Assembly: GCF_000223985.1 (NCBI RefSeq)
Contig: NZ_AFWV01000011.1
Coordinates: 62,001 to 126,000, forward strand
Reading direction: 5' to 3'
Origin: Thiocapsa marina 5811
Lineage (GTDB): Bacteria > Pseudomonadota > Gammaproteobacteria > Chromatiales > Chromatiaceae
Length of the DNA stretch: 64,000 nt
The notes under the pieces were generated by a model. It did not search any database. It was not told the DNA's origin and saw only the letters and a program-made list of their open reading frames with translations. The translations under genes were made by a program, and so were the position numbers. Positions 26,685-34,613 of the stretch are shown one piece after another (position 1 is the first letter of the stretch; the number at the start of each line of letters is the position of its first letter).

Positions 26685-27167
26685 ATGCGACTGTTTGGAT
26701 ATCTGATCCTGTTCGCGCTGATCGGCTACGGCATCTGGCCCTATTTCACGGTCTTCCGTCTCGACGAGGCGATCAATCAAGAGGGCACGGCTCAGCTCGC
26801 CACCATGGTGGATCTGCCGGCGATTCGCGCGAATTACAAGGAACGCGTCACCGCGGACGTGGGCGGCATTCTCCCCTCCGCAGATCCGGACAGCGTCATG
26901 GGTTGGATCCGTCAAAACGTCGACCGCCTCGGCGACTCGGCGCTCGAGCAGGCGATCACCCTGCCCTGGGTGCGCGACACGCTGCGCGGCGCGGTCACGC
27001 GAGCCACCGGCCAGAGTCCGCCCTACCTGCTCGGCGGAATCGACTTCGCCTTTTTCGAGTCCTACAACCGCTTCCTGATCCGCATCGGCGATTTGGGCCG
27101 CTCGCCGACCCATGTTCGGATGACGTTGCAGGGCACGGACTGGAAGATCACCGACATCATCGACTGA
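26685..27167 (+). CDS. DUF2939 family membrane-anchored protein
   Basis: 160 residues. One N-terminal membrane anchor (LFGYLILFALIGYGIWPYF) and a periplasmic domain with the DUF2939 pattern: YFTVFRLDEAINQEGTAQLATMVDLPAIRANYKERV (in parts) and a C-terminal GIDFAFFESYNRFLIRIGD. Function unknown for the family. Diverges from cca; converges with the zinc-ribbon gene at 27217. Confidence 0.8.
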   Translation: MRLFGYLILFALIGYGIWPYFTVFRLDEAINQEGTAQLATMVDLPAIRANYKERVTADVGGILPSADPDSVMGWIRQNVDRLGDSALEQAITLPWVRDTLRGAVTRATGQSPPYLLGGIDFAFFESYNRFLIRIGDLGRSPTHVRMTLQGTDWKITDIID

Positions 27168-27216
27168 GTCGGCGCAGCCGCCTCGTCGGCCGCAATCCGT
27201 GGCGGCGGGATCGGTC

Positions 27217-27603
27217 CTAGACGGTGCCGCCCCGGCCGGCCGGTTTCACGAGCTTGCGGTGGTCGATCAGCAGGAGTCGGCAGCTCGGACATCGCCACGC
27301 CATGTTGGCCGCCGGCCGAAGTGACAAGCTGATGGTGTTGGGCAGGGCGCTGCCGATATGCGCGAAGGTTCCGGGCGGTCCCTTCCCGCGCGATGACCAG
27401 ATCGCACCCTTGCCGAGCATGACCCAGCCGGCCTCCATCGCGGTGCCGCAGTCAGGGCAGGCGTAGCGACGTCCCGACCAGAGCTCGGCGGTTGCGGGGA
27501 TCTCGAACGCCTTGCCTTGCAGATGGCGTACGATCGCCCAGAGGGCCAGCAAGGCCGCGATGGCGGCGCTTGCGCCGATCAAGATTGCCGAATTTGCCGA
27601 CAT
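27217..27603 (-). CDS. Membrane-anchored zinc-ribbon-like protein
   Basis: 128 residues. N-terminal membrane helix (SAILIGASAAIAALLALWAIV), then CPDCGTAMEAGWVMLGKGAIW and a distal CPSCRLLLIDHRK: two CxxC pairs about 60 residues apart, a probable zinc ribbon. The region resembles DUF6487-type proteins, but I hold that loosely. Start at 27603 with GAGGTAG upstream; 27666 would add 21 residues. Function unknown. Confidence 0.7.
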   Translation of the reverse strand: MSANSAILIGASAAIAALLALWAIVRHLQGKAFEIPATAELWSGRRYACPDCGTAMEAGWVMLGKGAIWSSRGKGPPGTFAHIGSALPNTISLSLRPAANMAWRCPSCRLLLIDHRKLVKPAGRGGTV

Positions 27604-27686
27604 CGCTCGGTCTACCTCATGCCACCCGATTTCACCTGGCGACCGCCCCTCGGCAGCGGCGCGCATCGCTCATTCAAGTCTTTTTT

Positions 27687-27779
27687 GTAGGATCGGCCGG
27701 CGCTGTTGGACAAACGCAGCGCAGTCCATCCGCGCCGGCGCAGGGATTGGTGGACTTCGCTCTCGCTCGTCCACCCTAC
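27687..27779. repeat. GTAGGGTGGAC-type inverted repeat
   Basis: Left end GTAGGATCGGCC is degenerate; the right end GTGGACTTCGCTCTCGCTCG with TCCACCCTAC matches the element at 7596 inverted. It contains AAACGCAGCGCAGTCCA and TGGTGGACTTCGC blocks. It lies between the zinc-ribbon gene's upstream region and the TetR gene's stop. Confidence 0.65.
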
Positions 27780-27787
27780 CCGTCCGA

Positions 27788-28429
27788 TCAGCGCAACGGC
27801 GAGGTTGGAGCGCGACCGTGGCTTCGATCGGCGTCGACCATCCCGTCCAGGTAACGCCCGATCAGCTCGGCCGTCAAGACCTCCGCCGGGGCGTCGCCGC
27901 CGATCGCGAGCTTGCCGGTCAGCGCCAGAACGGTGATCCCGTGGACCCCGCCCCAGAGCGACTGGGCCGAGCGGCGTACCTCCGCCGGACTCGCCCGCGG
28001 ATTCAAGGCCGCAATGGACTCCGCGACCTGGAGGAAGAACGCCTCGATCTTGCGCACGAGCGGTTCGGGCAGATCACTGCCGGGCGCGCGGGTGTGCTCG
28101 AAGATCAGGCGCCAGCGGGTCGGGTGCGCGGACGCGAACGCCAGGTAGGCCCGTCCCATCGCCAAGAGGGATGCGCGCGGCTCGGAGACCTCGGCAAGCG
28201 CCGCGGCGATGTGCTCGCGTAGCTCGTCGAGGGTCCGTTCGTTGACCTGCAGGATCAGGTCCTCGCGATTCCGAAAGACGAAATAGAGGCTGCCGACCGT
28301 GTAACCGATACGCCCGGCCACCGCACGGGTCGTCAACCGCTCCGGCCCCTCCTCCTCGAGCAGGGCGACGGCCGCATCGAGCGCCATCGCCGCCAGCTCG
28401 TCCTTGGTGTGCTCGCCGCGTCTGCCCAT
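27788..28429 (-). CDS. TetR family transcriptional regulator
   Basis: 213 residues. N-terminal helix-turn-helix (about 10-60) with RLTTRAVAGRIGYTVGSLYFVFRNREDLI. The C-terminal ligand domain has AYLAFASAHPTRWRLIFEHTR and LWGGVHGITVLALTGKL, resembling the WHG-type TetR C-terminal domain. Divergent from the VIT/vWA gene, whose upstream region carries palindromes suited to a TetR dimer, so that gene and the regulator's own promoter are likely targets (inference). Confidence 0.87.
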   Translation of the reverse strand: MGRRGEHTKDELAAMALDAAVALLEEEGPERLTTRAVAGRIGYTVGSLYFVFRNREDLILQVNERTLDELREHIAAALAEVSEPRASLLAMGRAYLAFASAHPTRWRLIFEHTRAPGSDLPEPLVRKIEAFFLQVAESIAALNPRASPAEVRRSAQSLWGGVHGITVLALTGKLAIGGDAPAEVLTAELIGRYLDGMVDADRSHGRAPTSPLR

Positions 28430-28465
28430 GGGGTTGTCTCCGGTCTTGGTTCGTGGTGTAGGGAG

Positions 28466-28495
28466 CTTCCTGCCTCCTGCTTCCTGCTTCCTGCC
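28466..28495. repeat. Heptamer tandem array, CTTCCTG type
   Basis: Four consecutive 7-bp units (CTTCCTG, CCTCCTG, CTTCCTG, CTTCCTG) and a partial fifth, in the divergent region between tetR and the VIT/vWA gene. The same unit recurs at 58117-58138. The 28430-28749 gap also holds a second heptamer array, a promoter and operator-like palindromes, listed separately. Confidence 0.75.
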
Positions 28496-28582
28496 AGCAA
28501 TCAGCTATCAGTGTGGGCGTCCTCAGATGCAGAGGAACCCAACGCAACAAGGCTATCGCTTATCCCGCTGTTAAGCACTTGA

Positions 28583-28607
28583 GGCTGGCGGCTGGCGGCT
28601 GGCGGCC
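28583..28607. repeat. Heptamer tandem array, GGCTGGC type
   Basis: Three perfect copies of GGCTGGC plus a partial copy, about 90 bp from the CTTCCTG array in the same intergenic region. Confidence 0.7.
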
Positions 28608-28636
28608 AACCTAACCCCGAGCGCGAAAAATAATAT

Positions 28637-28665
28637 TTGAACACCGCTTAATTTTCGACTATATA
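28637..28665 (+). promoter_or_regulatory. Promoter for the VIT/vWA gene
   Basis: -35 TTGAAC (28637-28642), 17-bp spacer, -10 TATATA (28660-28665). The -35 lies inside ATTTGAAC (28635-28642), whose reverse complement GTTCAAAT occurs at 28676-28683 just past the predicted start point. A repressor bound there would block the promoter. Confidence 0.6.
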
Positions 28666-28719
28666 AATAAACGACGTTCAAATAGGTCGGCCGAGCCGGC
28701 CTTTTCGAGACGTCTCAAT

Positions 28720-28732
28720 TGAACACTGTTCA
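28720..28732. promoter_or_regulatory. Palindromic operator candidate for the divergent TetR regulator
   Basis: TGAACA-C-TGTTCA is a perfect 6+1+6 palindrome, 17 bp before the start codon of the VIT/vWA gene. Its half-site TGAAC also occurs in the ATTTGAAC/GTTCAAAT pair around the promoter. Spacing and symmetry suit a TetR dimer; binding is not shown. Confidence 0.6.
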
Positions 28733-28749
28733 GAATTCGGAGGTTTTCC

Positions 28750-30861
28750 ATGTACCGCACATCCCGCCTGTTGAGATCCGTCGGCCGGACGCTGGCCGTC
28801 CTCTTGCTCACAACATCGGTCGGTCAGGCCGCGGGGCTCTTGACCCCGAGCGACGGCTCCCTGCCCGCGCTCTCGATCCGCGATCATCAGGTCGACGTCC
28901 TGGTGCAGGACGGTTACGCCGTCACAACCGTCGAGCAGGTCTTCCACAACCCGCATGACAGGGACCTCGAGGCGACCTACTCCTTCCCGGTGCCCGAGCA
29001 CGGCACGGTGGCCGAGCTCACGGTCTGGATCGACGGCAAGCCCGTGAGCGGCGAGGTGCTTGCGAAGGAGCGCGCCGAGGAGGTCTACCAAAGCGAGCGC
29101 GCCGCCGGACGAGACGCGGGCATCGCCGTCAAGGACGCCTACCGGACCTTCGATATCCGTGTCGCCCCGGTGCGGGCCGTTCAGGACACACGTGTGCGCT
29201 TCGTCTATCTGCAACCGATCGGGATCGATCACGGGATCGGGCGCTATGTCTATCCGCTCGAAGAAGGCGGTGTGGACGAGGCCAAGCTCGCCTTCTGGAC
29301 GGCGAGCACCGAGGTGCAGGATCGCTTCCGCTTCGATCTGCGCCTGCGCTCGGGCTATCCGGTCGAGGCGGTGCGGATGCCGAACGCAAGCAATGCACGG
29401 ATCGAGAAGCTCGACGCGCAGCGCTGGGACCTGCGCCTGAGCAACGCCGTCCTGGATGCCGTGACCGAACCGGCCGATCCCGGCGAGCCGACTGCGGAGA
29501 ACGAACCCGGCACGCCCGGCGCAGCCACCCAGCCCTATCGCCTGGACAAAGACTTGGTCGTTTACTGGCGCCTCGCACAGGATCTTCCCGGCAGCCTCGA
29601 TCTCGTGACCTACAAACCGGACCCCGCCGGCCGCGGCACCTTCCTGCTGACCCTCACCCCGGGCGATGACCTTCAGCCGATCAGTCAAGGCACGGATTGG
29701 GTCTTCGTGCTCGATCTCTCCGGCTCGATGCAGGGCAAGTACGGAACCCTTGCCGAAGGGATCAGGCAGGCGCTCGGCAAGCTCCGGCCCGAGGACCGCT
29801 TTCGCATCGTCACATTCAACAACAGCGCACGCGAGCTGACCCGCGGCTATGTCCCCGCAACGGCCGAGGGCGTGCTCGAATGGGCGGATCGGGTCGCCGC
29901 CGAACAGCCGAACGGCGGCACCGATCTCTACTCCGGCCTCCAGCTCGGTCTGGATCGGGTCGACGCCGACCGCACGAGCGGCATCATCCTGGTGACCGAC
30001 GGTGTCGCGAACGTCGGCGAGACCGAGCAGCGCAGCTTCCTCCGCCTGATCGAGCAGAAGGACGTGCGGCTCTTCACCTTCATCATGGGCAACAGCGCCA
30101 ACCGGCCGCTCTTGGAGGCACTCACGCAGGCGTCCGACGGCTTCGCCCGCTCCGTCTCCAACGCCGACGACATCGTCGGCGAGATCCTCGCCGCATCGAG
30201 CAAGCTGACCCATGCCGCCCTGCACGGCATCCGAGTCGAGATCGACGGGGTGCGCACGACGGATCTCACCCCGAGCAAGCCCGGATCCCTCTATCGCGGC
30301 CAGCAGTTGATGTTGCTCGGCCATTATTGGGGCGACGGCGAGGCCACACTGACCCTGAGCGGTCGCCTCTCGGGCGCCGAGACCCAATACCGCGGGCGCT
30401 TCGCCTTCCCGGCCCGGTCGACCGCAAACCCGGAGCTGGAGCGCCTCTGGGCCTATGACCGAATCCGCGAGATGGAGCACGAGATCGAGACCTTCGGCCC
30501 GGACGCCGACATGGAGGACGCCGTCCGCGACCTGGGCGTCGCCTACGGACTGGTCACCGACCGCACCAGCATGGTGGTCCTGCGCGAAGAGGTCTTCGAG
30601 CAGCTCGGCATCGAGCGCCTGAACGCGACCCGCAGCGATCTGGAGCGAGCCGCTCGCGAGCAGCGCACCCATCAGGTTCCGACAAGCCCGCGGGTCGACC
30701 AGACCGAGCCCATGTTCACGGGCAATCGCGCGACCCATGCCGGCGGCGGATCGGGAGGCGGTGCCGGCGCACTCTCCCCGTGGGAGGTCGCGTTCATGCT
30801 CCTCGGTGTCGCCGCGATCCTCCTGATCCGCGCTCGAACCGGTCGGCGCGTCGCCCCGTAG
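28750..30861 (+). CDS. VIT and vWA domain surface protein with GlyGly-type sorting tail
   Basis: 703 residues. Cleavable-type signal peptide (about 1-27, ending VGQAAG), VIT domain (about 38-165: EQVFHNPHDRDLEATYSFPVPE), von Willebrand A domain with intact MIDAS DLSGS at 322-326 and ILVTDGVANVGE. The C-terminus has a glycine-rich GGGSGGGAGALSPWE, a membrane helix and a final Arg-rich RARTGRR, the three-part plan of GlyGly-CTERM sorting signals processed by rhombosortase. The next gene is a rhombosortase. VIT-vWA proteins of this type (marine proteobacterial sortase target) are normally paired with a true sortase. Ribosome binding site CGGAGG. The stop codon lies in the GTAGG repeat. Confidence 0.9.
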   Translation: MYRTSRLLRSVGRTLAVLLLTTSVGQAAGLLTPSDGSLPALSIRDHQVDVLVQDGYAVTTVEQVFHNPHDRDLEATYSFPVPEHGTVAELTVWIDGKPVSGEVLAKERAEEVYQSERAAGRDAGIAVKDAYRTFDIRVAPVRAVQDTRVRFVYLQPIGIDHGIGRYVYPLEEGGVDEAKLAFWTASTEVQDRFRFDLRLRSGYPVEAVRMPNASNARIEKLDAQRWDLRLSNAVLDAVTEPADPGEPTAENEPGTPGAATQPYRLDKDLVVYWRLAQDLPGSLDLVTYKPDPAGRGTFLLTLTPGDDLQPISQGTDWVFVLDLSGSMQGKYGTLAEGIRQALGKLRPEDRFRIVTFNNSARELTRGYVPATAEGVLEWADRVAAEQPNGGTDLYSGLQLGLDRVDADRTSGIILVTDGVANVGETEQRSFLRLIEQKDVRLFTFIMGNSANRPLLEALTQASDGFARSVSNADDIVGEILAASSKLTHAALHGIRVEIDGVRTTDLTPSKPGSLYRGQQLMLLGHYWGDGEATLTLSGRLSGAETQYRGRFAFPARSTANPELERLWAYDRIREMEHEIETFGPDADMEDAVRDLGVAYGLVTDRTSMVVLREEVFEQLGIERLNATRSDLERAAREQRTHQVPTSPRVDQTEPMFTGNRATHAGGGSGGGAGALSPWEVAFMLLGVAAILLIRARTGRRVAP

Positions 30862-30974
30862 GTCGGATAAGCGCAGCGCAATCCGACATCCCCCGTGCAA
30901 CGTCGGGTTGCGACGCGCGTCAGGCCATTGCGCCAAAGGAAAGCGCCGTGCCACGCGCGCCCAACCCGACCTAC
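30858..30974. repeat. GTAGGTCGGATAAGCGCAGCG-type repeat
   Basis: Ends GTAGGTCGG and CCGACCTAC are inverted; the interior has AAGCGCAGCGCAATCCGAC and a facing GCGCCCAACCCGACC. A variant of the repeats at 7596 and 27687. It contains the stop codon TAG of the VIT/vWA gene and fills the gap to the rhombosortase. Confidence 0.7.
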
Positions 30975-30993
30975 GGAGCCTCGGAGCCGTTCC

Positions 30994-31995
30994 ATGACGA
31001 CCAACATGCCCTGGACACTCGCCCTCGCCCTCGCGGCGGCCGGCGTCTATCTGATCCTCGGACCGGTTCCGGACGAACTGATCCTCGACCGATCGATACC
31101 GCTCGCGACCGAGCCCTGGCGTGCCTTCTCGGCCCATCTCGCGCACAGCGACCCGTCTCATCTCATCCTGGATGTCGCCGGTCTACTGCTGGTTGGCTGG
31201 CTTTACGAGCCGGCACTGCGAGGCCGGATGACCGCGCTCCTGTTGCTCGGCATGCCGAGCATCCTCGGAGCGGTCATGCTGCTGGAGCCCCGCGTCGTCG
31301 CCTATTGCGGTCTCTCCGGCATCGTCAATCTGATCGTGGGGGCCGGCTTGGCTGCGGCCTGGAGGGCCGAGCCGCGCGACCCGCTCCCGATCCTCTTCGC
31401 CCTCGCGGTCGCGGCCAAGATCCTGCTGGAGTCTCTCACGGGTCAGGCCGTCTTCAGCGACACCGTCTGGACGCCGGTGCACAGTGCCCATGCGGCCGGC
31501 TTTCTGATCGGGGTCATGTTTGAAACGGCCAGAACGACTAAGATTGGCGGCATCGCCAATCCACAAGGGGACACCTCGATGACGTCGAGCAGCGGTCCGC
31601 GTCACGCCAAGACCGGCAAGCCCATCGACAGTGCCAAGCTCGACCGCGTCGTCGCCGATGCCCGCAAGGCCAGCGACGAGCGCGCCGCCGGCTACCGGGA
31701 GCAAGCACTGAAACTCTACGACTGGGTCTGCGGGCGTTGCGCACGCACCTTCACCCGCGAGAACCTGCGCGAGCTCACCGTCCATCACAAGGACATGAAT
31801 CACGACAACAACCCGCCCGACGGCAGCAACTGGGAGCTGCTCTGCGTCTACTGTCACGACAACGAGCATCAGAAGTACGAAGAGCACCTCGCCGCGCTCG
31901 CCGGCGGCCGAGTCGCCAAGCCGGGCGTCGCCGGAAAGCAGACGACACACAACCCCTTCGAAGGGCTGGCCGATCTCCTGAAGAAAGACAGCTGA
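30994..31995 (+). CDS. rrtA: Rhombosortase, open in frame into a YajD-like HNH domain
   Basis: The first 190 or so residues are a rhomboid-family intramembrane serine protease: several membrane helices, HLAHSDPSHLILDVAGLLLVGWL, the catalytic serine in YCGLSGIVN (S109) and a histidine in PVHSAHAAGFLIG (H163 or H166). The short form without extra domains fits rhombosortases, which cleave GlyGly-CTERM proteins, and the gene directly upstream encodes such a protein. No stop codon separates it from the YajD-like sequence that begins at 31579, so the frame is 333 codons. Either a genuine fusion or a rhombosortase that lost its stop. Start at MTTNMPW with CGGAG upstream. Confidence 0.8.
   Translation: MTTNMPWTLALALAAAGVYLILGPVPDELILDRSIPLATEPWRAFSAHLAHSDPSHLILDVAGLLLVGWLYEPALRGRMTALLLLGMPSILGAVMLLEPRVVAYCGLSGIVNLIVGAGLAAAWRAEPRDPLPILFALAVAAKILLESLTGQAVFSDTVWTPVHSAHAAGFLIGVMFETARTTKIGGIANPQGDTSMTSSSGPRHAKTGKPIDSAKLDRVVADARKASDERAAGYREQALKLYDWVCGRCARTFTRENLRELTVHHKDMNHDNNPPDGSNWELLCVYCHDNEHQKYEEHLAALAGGRVAKPGVAGKQTTHNPFEGLADLLKKDS
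31579..31995 (+). CDS. yajD: YajD-family HNH nuclease-like protein (internal start)
   Basis: 138 residues if started at ATG 31579, which has AAGGGGA at 8-bp spacing. The body matches E. coli YajD: GYREQALKLYDWVCGRCAR, NLRELTVHHKDMNHDNNP, DGSNWELLCVYCHDNEHQKY and a C-terminal NPFEGLADLLKK. The CxxC pairs and HH...N form an HNH/zinc site. YajD's role is unknown. An independent ribosome binding site supports separate translation, although it is in the same open frame as the rhombosortase. The stop TGA is the first codon of the repeat at 31993. Confidence 0.85.
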   Translation: MTSSSGPRHAKTGKPIDSAKLDRVVADARKASDERAAGYREQALKLYDWVCGRCARTFTRENLRELTVHHKDMNHDNNPPDGSNWELLCVYCHDNEHQKYEEHLAALAGGRVAKPGVAGKQTTHNPFEGLADLLKKDS

Positions 31996-32076
31996 ACCGC
32001 GTCATGCGTGATCCGTGAGGTCTCGGGCGAGAGCGAAGTCAGCGAAACCGGCGAGCGCAGGAGCGGACGCGGTTTA
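31993..32076. repeat. TGAACCGCG...CGCGGTTTA element
   Basis: 84 bp, the same length as type B, but the interior is diverged (GTCTCGGGCGAGAGCGAAG...). Its first three bases are the stop codon of the YajD frame. Together with the element at 32244 it occupies most of the 31996-32358 gap; 32077-32243 shows nothing I recognise. Confidence 0.7.
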
Positions 32077-32243
32077 GGTTTTTCATTGATCGATCGTGTC
32101 GGCGTGCGTATGCGCAGGTCGCTATACCGATGCCAAGCGCGCCGCTCGCTCGAAGGCACGCGTGATCGAGAACCCCTGTTCGACGGCGACGAGCTGGTGA
32201 CATCTCGAAAGCCGATTACACTTGAAGAGTGTCTTCAATGACC

Positions 32244-32330
32244 TAAACCGCGTCGACTCCGACGCGCCCCCATGCGCGCCGGACCGGCCAAAAAGCTGCG
32301 CCGGCCCACGCCACTCCGGGACGCGGTTTA
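32244..32330. repeat. TAAACCGCG...CGCGGTTTA element upstream of the stress protein
   Basis: 87 bp, ends intact (TAAACCGCGTCGACTCC and GGGACGCGGTTTA), interior unlike A or B and containing GCGCGCCGGACCGGCC. It ends 28 bp before the ATG of the universal stress protein. Confidence 0.75.
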
Positions 32331-32358
32331 GGTTTAGCTACAGCCAGCGAGGTTTGCG

Positions 32359-32829
32359 ATGGACACCCACGACTATCAACGCCTGTTGCTCGCGGTGGAT
32401 TTCGAGAAGGAAAGCGAGCCGGTCGTCGCACGCGCGCAGCAGCTCAAGGGGTTGCTGGGGGCACGGCTTTTCCTGTTGCATGTCGTCGAGCACATTCCGC
32501 CGACGATGGAGTATATGCCGGTCGGTTATGCCGGCGACGTCGCTGTCCCGGAGAACCTGGAACTGGAAGAAGAGCTGCTGGCGATCGCCCGGCGCGAGAT
32601 CGATGCGCTGGGCGAGCGCATGGATGTACCGATCGCGGACCGGCTGGTTCGGGTCGGTCCGACCGGGCGCACCATCGACGAGGTTGCCGGCGAGCTCGAT
32701 ATCGACCTCGTCGTTATCGGCAGCCGCGGACGGCATGGGTTCTTGGGGCTCTTCGGCTCCACGGCGCGCTCGGTTCTGCGCAACCCGACCTGCGACGTGC
32801 TGTGCGTGAAGATCGACGAGGCCGACTAA
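32359..32829 (+). CDS. Universal stress protein, UspA family
   Basis: 156 residues, single Usp domain: RLLLAVDFEKESEPVV at the N-terminus and the ATP-binding pattern VVIGSRGRHGFLGLFGSTA near residue 118, typical of nucleotide-binding Usp proteins. The ribosome binding site GAGG is 8 bp before the ATG. The gene is bracketed by two TAAACCGCG elements; the downstream one supplies its stop codon. Confidence 0.92.
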   Translation: MDTHDYQRLLLAVDFEKESEPVVARAQQLKGLLGARLFLLHVVEHIPPTMEYMPVGYAGDVAVPENLELEEELLAIARREIDALGERMDVPIADRLVRVGPTGRTIDEVAGELDIDLVVIGSRGRHGFLGLFGSTARSVLRNPTCDVLCVKIDEAD

Positions 32830-32913
32830 ACCGCGGCCCCGGGGGTCTTCGTGATTGCCTTGGGTGAGTCGGGCCTCGGGCGAGACCTGCGCCCTCGGCG
32901 CCGCCGCGGTTTA
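32827..32913. repeat. TAAACCGCG...CGCGGTTTA element after the stress protein
   Basis: 87 bp, ends TAAACCGCGGCC and GCCGCGGTTTA, interior GC-rich and not clearly A or B. It begins with the stop codon of the universal stress protein. Confidence 0.75.
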
Positions 32914-33031
32914 GGAGTCGGGGAGATTCAGACGCGTCGACAAGCTACCGGACTCCGGGCGGTTCGCCCCTCGGTCCTCGGTGTTGAGGTCGGGGAGATG
33001 ATTGCCCCTGCGATTGTTTGAACGGCTCCCT

Positions 33032-33550
33032 TCAGGTCGGCATCCACGCGGCGGCGAGTGCCATGAGGACGCCGGCCATCGCTCCGGCGATCAGGTCGTC
33101 GAGCATAATCCCGAGCCCGCCGGGCACCTGACGGTCAGCCACACTCACCGGCCAGGGTTTCCAGATATCGAAGAGTCGAAAGAGGACAAAGCCGGCGAGG
33201 ATCCAGAGCCATCCGGCCGGTGCGGCGACCATGGTCAGGAGGAAGCCGACCCACTCGTCCCAAACGATCGCAGAGGGGTCTTTGGAGCCCAGCTCGCGTG
33301 CCGTGCGCTCGCAGGCCCAGATCCCGATGACGCTGAAAATGACCAGCAGGCCGACATAGAGCGGCCAGGCGAGCGGACTCAGGAGCAAATACAGCGGGAT
33401 CGCGGCAAGCGTGCCCGCTGTTCCGGGCGCACGCGGCGCCAATCCCGATCCGAAACCGAAGGCGATCCAATGATGGATGCGCCGCGGATTAAAGCCGGAC
33501 TTGAACCGGCTTTGGGGCATGCCGTCAGGTGTTGTTCGCGAAGTGGTCAT
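33032..33550 (-). CDS. pgpA: Phosphatidylglycerophosphatase A
   Basis: 172 residues, integral membrane. Removes phosphate from phosphatidylglycerophosphate in phosphatidylglycerol synthesis. Family motifs: FGFGSGLAPRAPGTAGTLAAIP near residue 28, DPSAIVWDEWVGF and FRLFDIWKPWPV, then GGLGIMLDDLIAG, which holds the catalytic acidic residues. The ATG at 33550 overlaps thiL by 26 bp, the usual thiL-pgpA coupling. Confidence 0.95.
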   Translation of the reverse strand: MTTSRTTPDGMPQSRFKSGFNPRRIHHWIAFGFGSGLAPRAPGTAGTLAAIPLYLLLSPLAWPLYVGLLVIFSVIGIWACERTARELGSKDPSAIVWDEWVGFLLTMVAAPAGWLWILAGFVLFRLFDIWKPWPVSVADRQVPGGLGIMLDDLIAGAMAGVLMALAAAWMPT

Positions 33551-34499
33551 AGCCGGTTCTCGACAAGCGCATCGGGGCACCGTCCGGCCCCTTCAGGATC
33601 AACCCCGGCTCTGCGTGGATGCGCCCGACAGCGGTCAGGGCGCAGCCAAGCCCAGCCGCCATCGATGCGATCAGCCCCGACCGCTCGGACGGCGCGCAGA
33701 AGCAGAGCTCGTAGTCGTCTCCGCTCGACAGCGGGAGCGACCAATCGCCATCGGATGCGATCCGGCTCGCCACGGCGGGAGACAGGGGCAGGGACGTAAA
33801 CTCGAGCTCGGCGCCGACACCGGAAGCCGCGAGGATGTGGCCGAGGTCCGCGGCCAGACCGTCCGAAAGGTCGATCATGGCCGTGGCGATCCCGCGCAAT
33901 GCCGAGCCGAGCTCGACGCGCGGGACGGGGCGTTCCAGCCGTGTCCGCAATGCCGGATCGACCGGGCGCCCCTCGCGTATGAGTCCGAGCGCGAGCCCGG
34001 CATCGCCCAGCGTCCCGCTGACCCACAGGATGTCGCCGGGGCGGGCACCGTCGCGCCGCACGGCCGCTCCGGCGCGCACCAGACCATGGACCTGGACGGT
34101 CACGCTCAGGGGACCGCGGGTGGTATCGCCGCCCACCAAACGCATCCCGTAGGTTCGAGCCAGGTCGCCGAAGCCGCGCGCGAATGCAGCGAGCCACGCG
34201 TCGTCGCGCTCGGGCAGGGTCAGGGCCAGCGTCGCCCAAGCGGGTGCCGCGCCCATCGCCGCCAGGTCGCTGAGCCCGACGGCCAGGGATTTGTGTCCGA
34301 GGCCCTCCGCATCGCAGTCGTGAAAGAAATGGGTCCCGGCAACCAGGGTGTCGATGCTGACCGCCATGGCGACATCGGCAGGGATCTCGAGCAAGGCACA
34401 GTCGTCGCCGACGCCGAGCAGGACATCGGCACGGGACGCGCCGAGATCGGCGAAGAAGCGGCCGATCAGATCGAACTCGGATCGCGATCCTTTAGCCAT
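33525..34499 (-). CDS. thiL: Thiamine-monophosphate kinase
   Basis: 324 residues. Phosphorylates thiamine monophosphate to the active cofactor TPP with ATP. Motifs: SEFDLIGRFFADL, LLGVGDDCALLEIP, SIDTLVAGTHFF and MIDLSDGLAADLGH. Part of the nusB-thiL-pgpA run typical of gammaproteobacteria; 114 bp separates it from nusB. Confidence 0.96.
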   Translation of the reverse strand: MAKGSRSEFDLIGRFFADLGASRADVLLGVGDDCALLEIPADVAMAVSIDTLVAGTHFFHDCDAEGLGHKSLAVGLSDLAAMGAAPAWATLALTLPERDDAWLAAFARGFGDLARTYGMRLVGGDTTRGPLSVTVQVHGLVRAGAAVRRDGARPGDILWVSGTLGDAGLALGLIREGRPVDPALRTRLERPVPRVELGSALRGIATAMIDLSDGLAADLGHILAASGVGAELEFTSLPLSPAVASRIASDGDWSLPLSSGDDYELCFCAPSERSGLIASMAAGLGCALTAVGRIHAEPGLILKGPDGAPMRLSRTGYDHFANNT

Positions 34500-34613
34500 C
34501 GGCAGACTCCGCGGGTCCGGCCGGCGCGGCCTCGCCCGACGGTGCTCGACACACGATCGGATCAGCCTGCAAATCCGCTCGCGACCCCGAGAAGCCCTGC
34601 GTCGCCACGCGCC

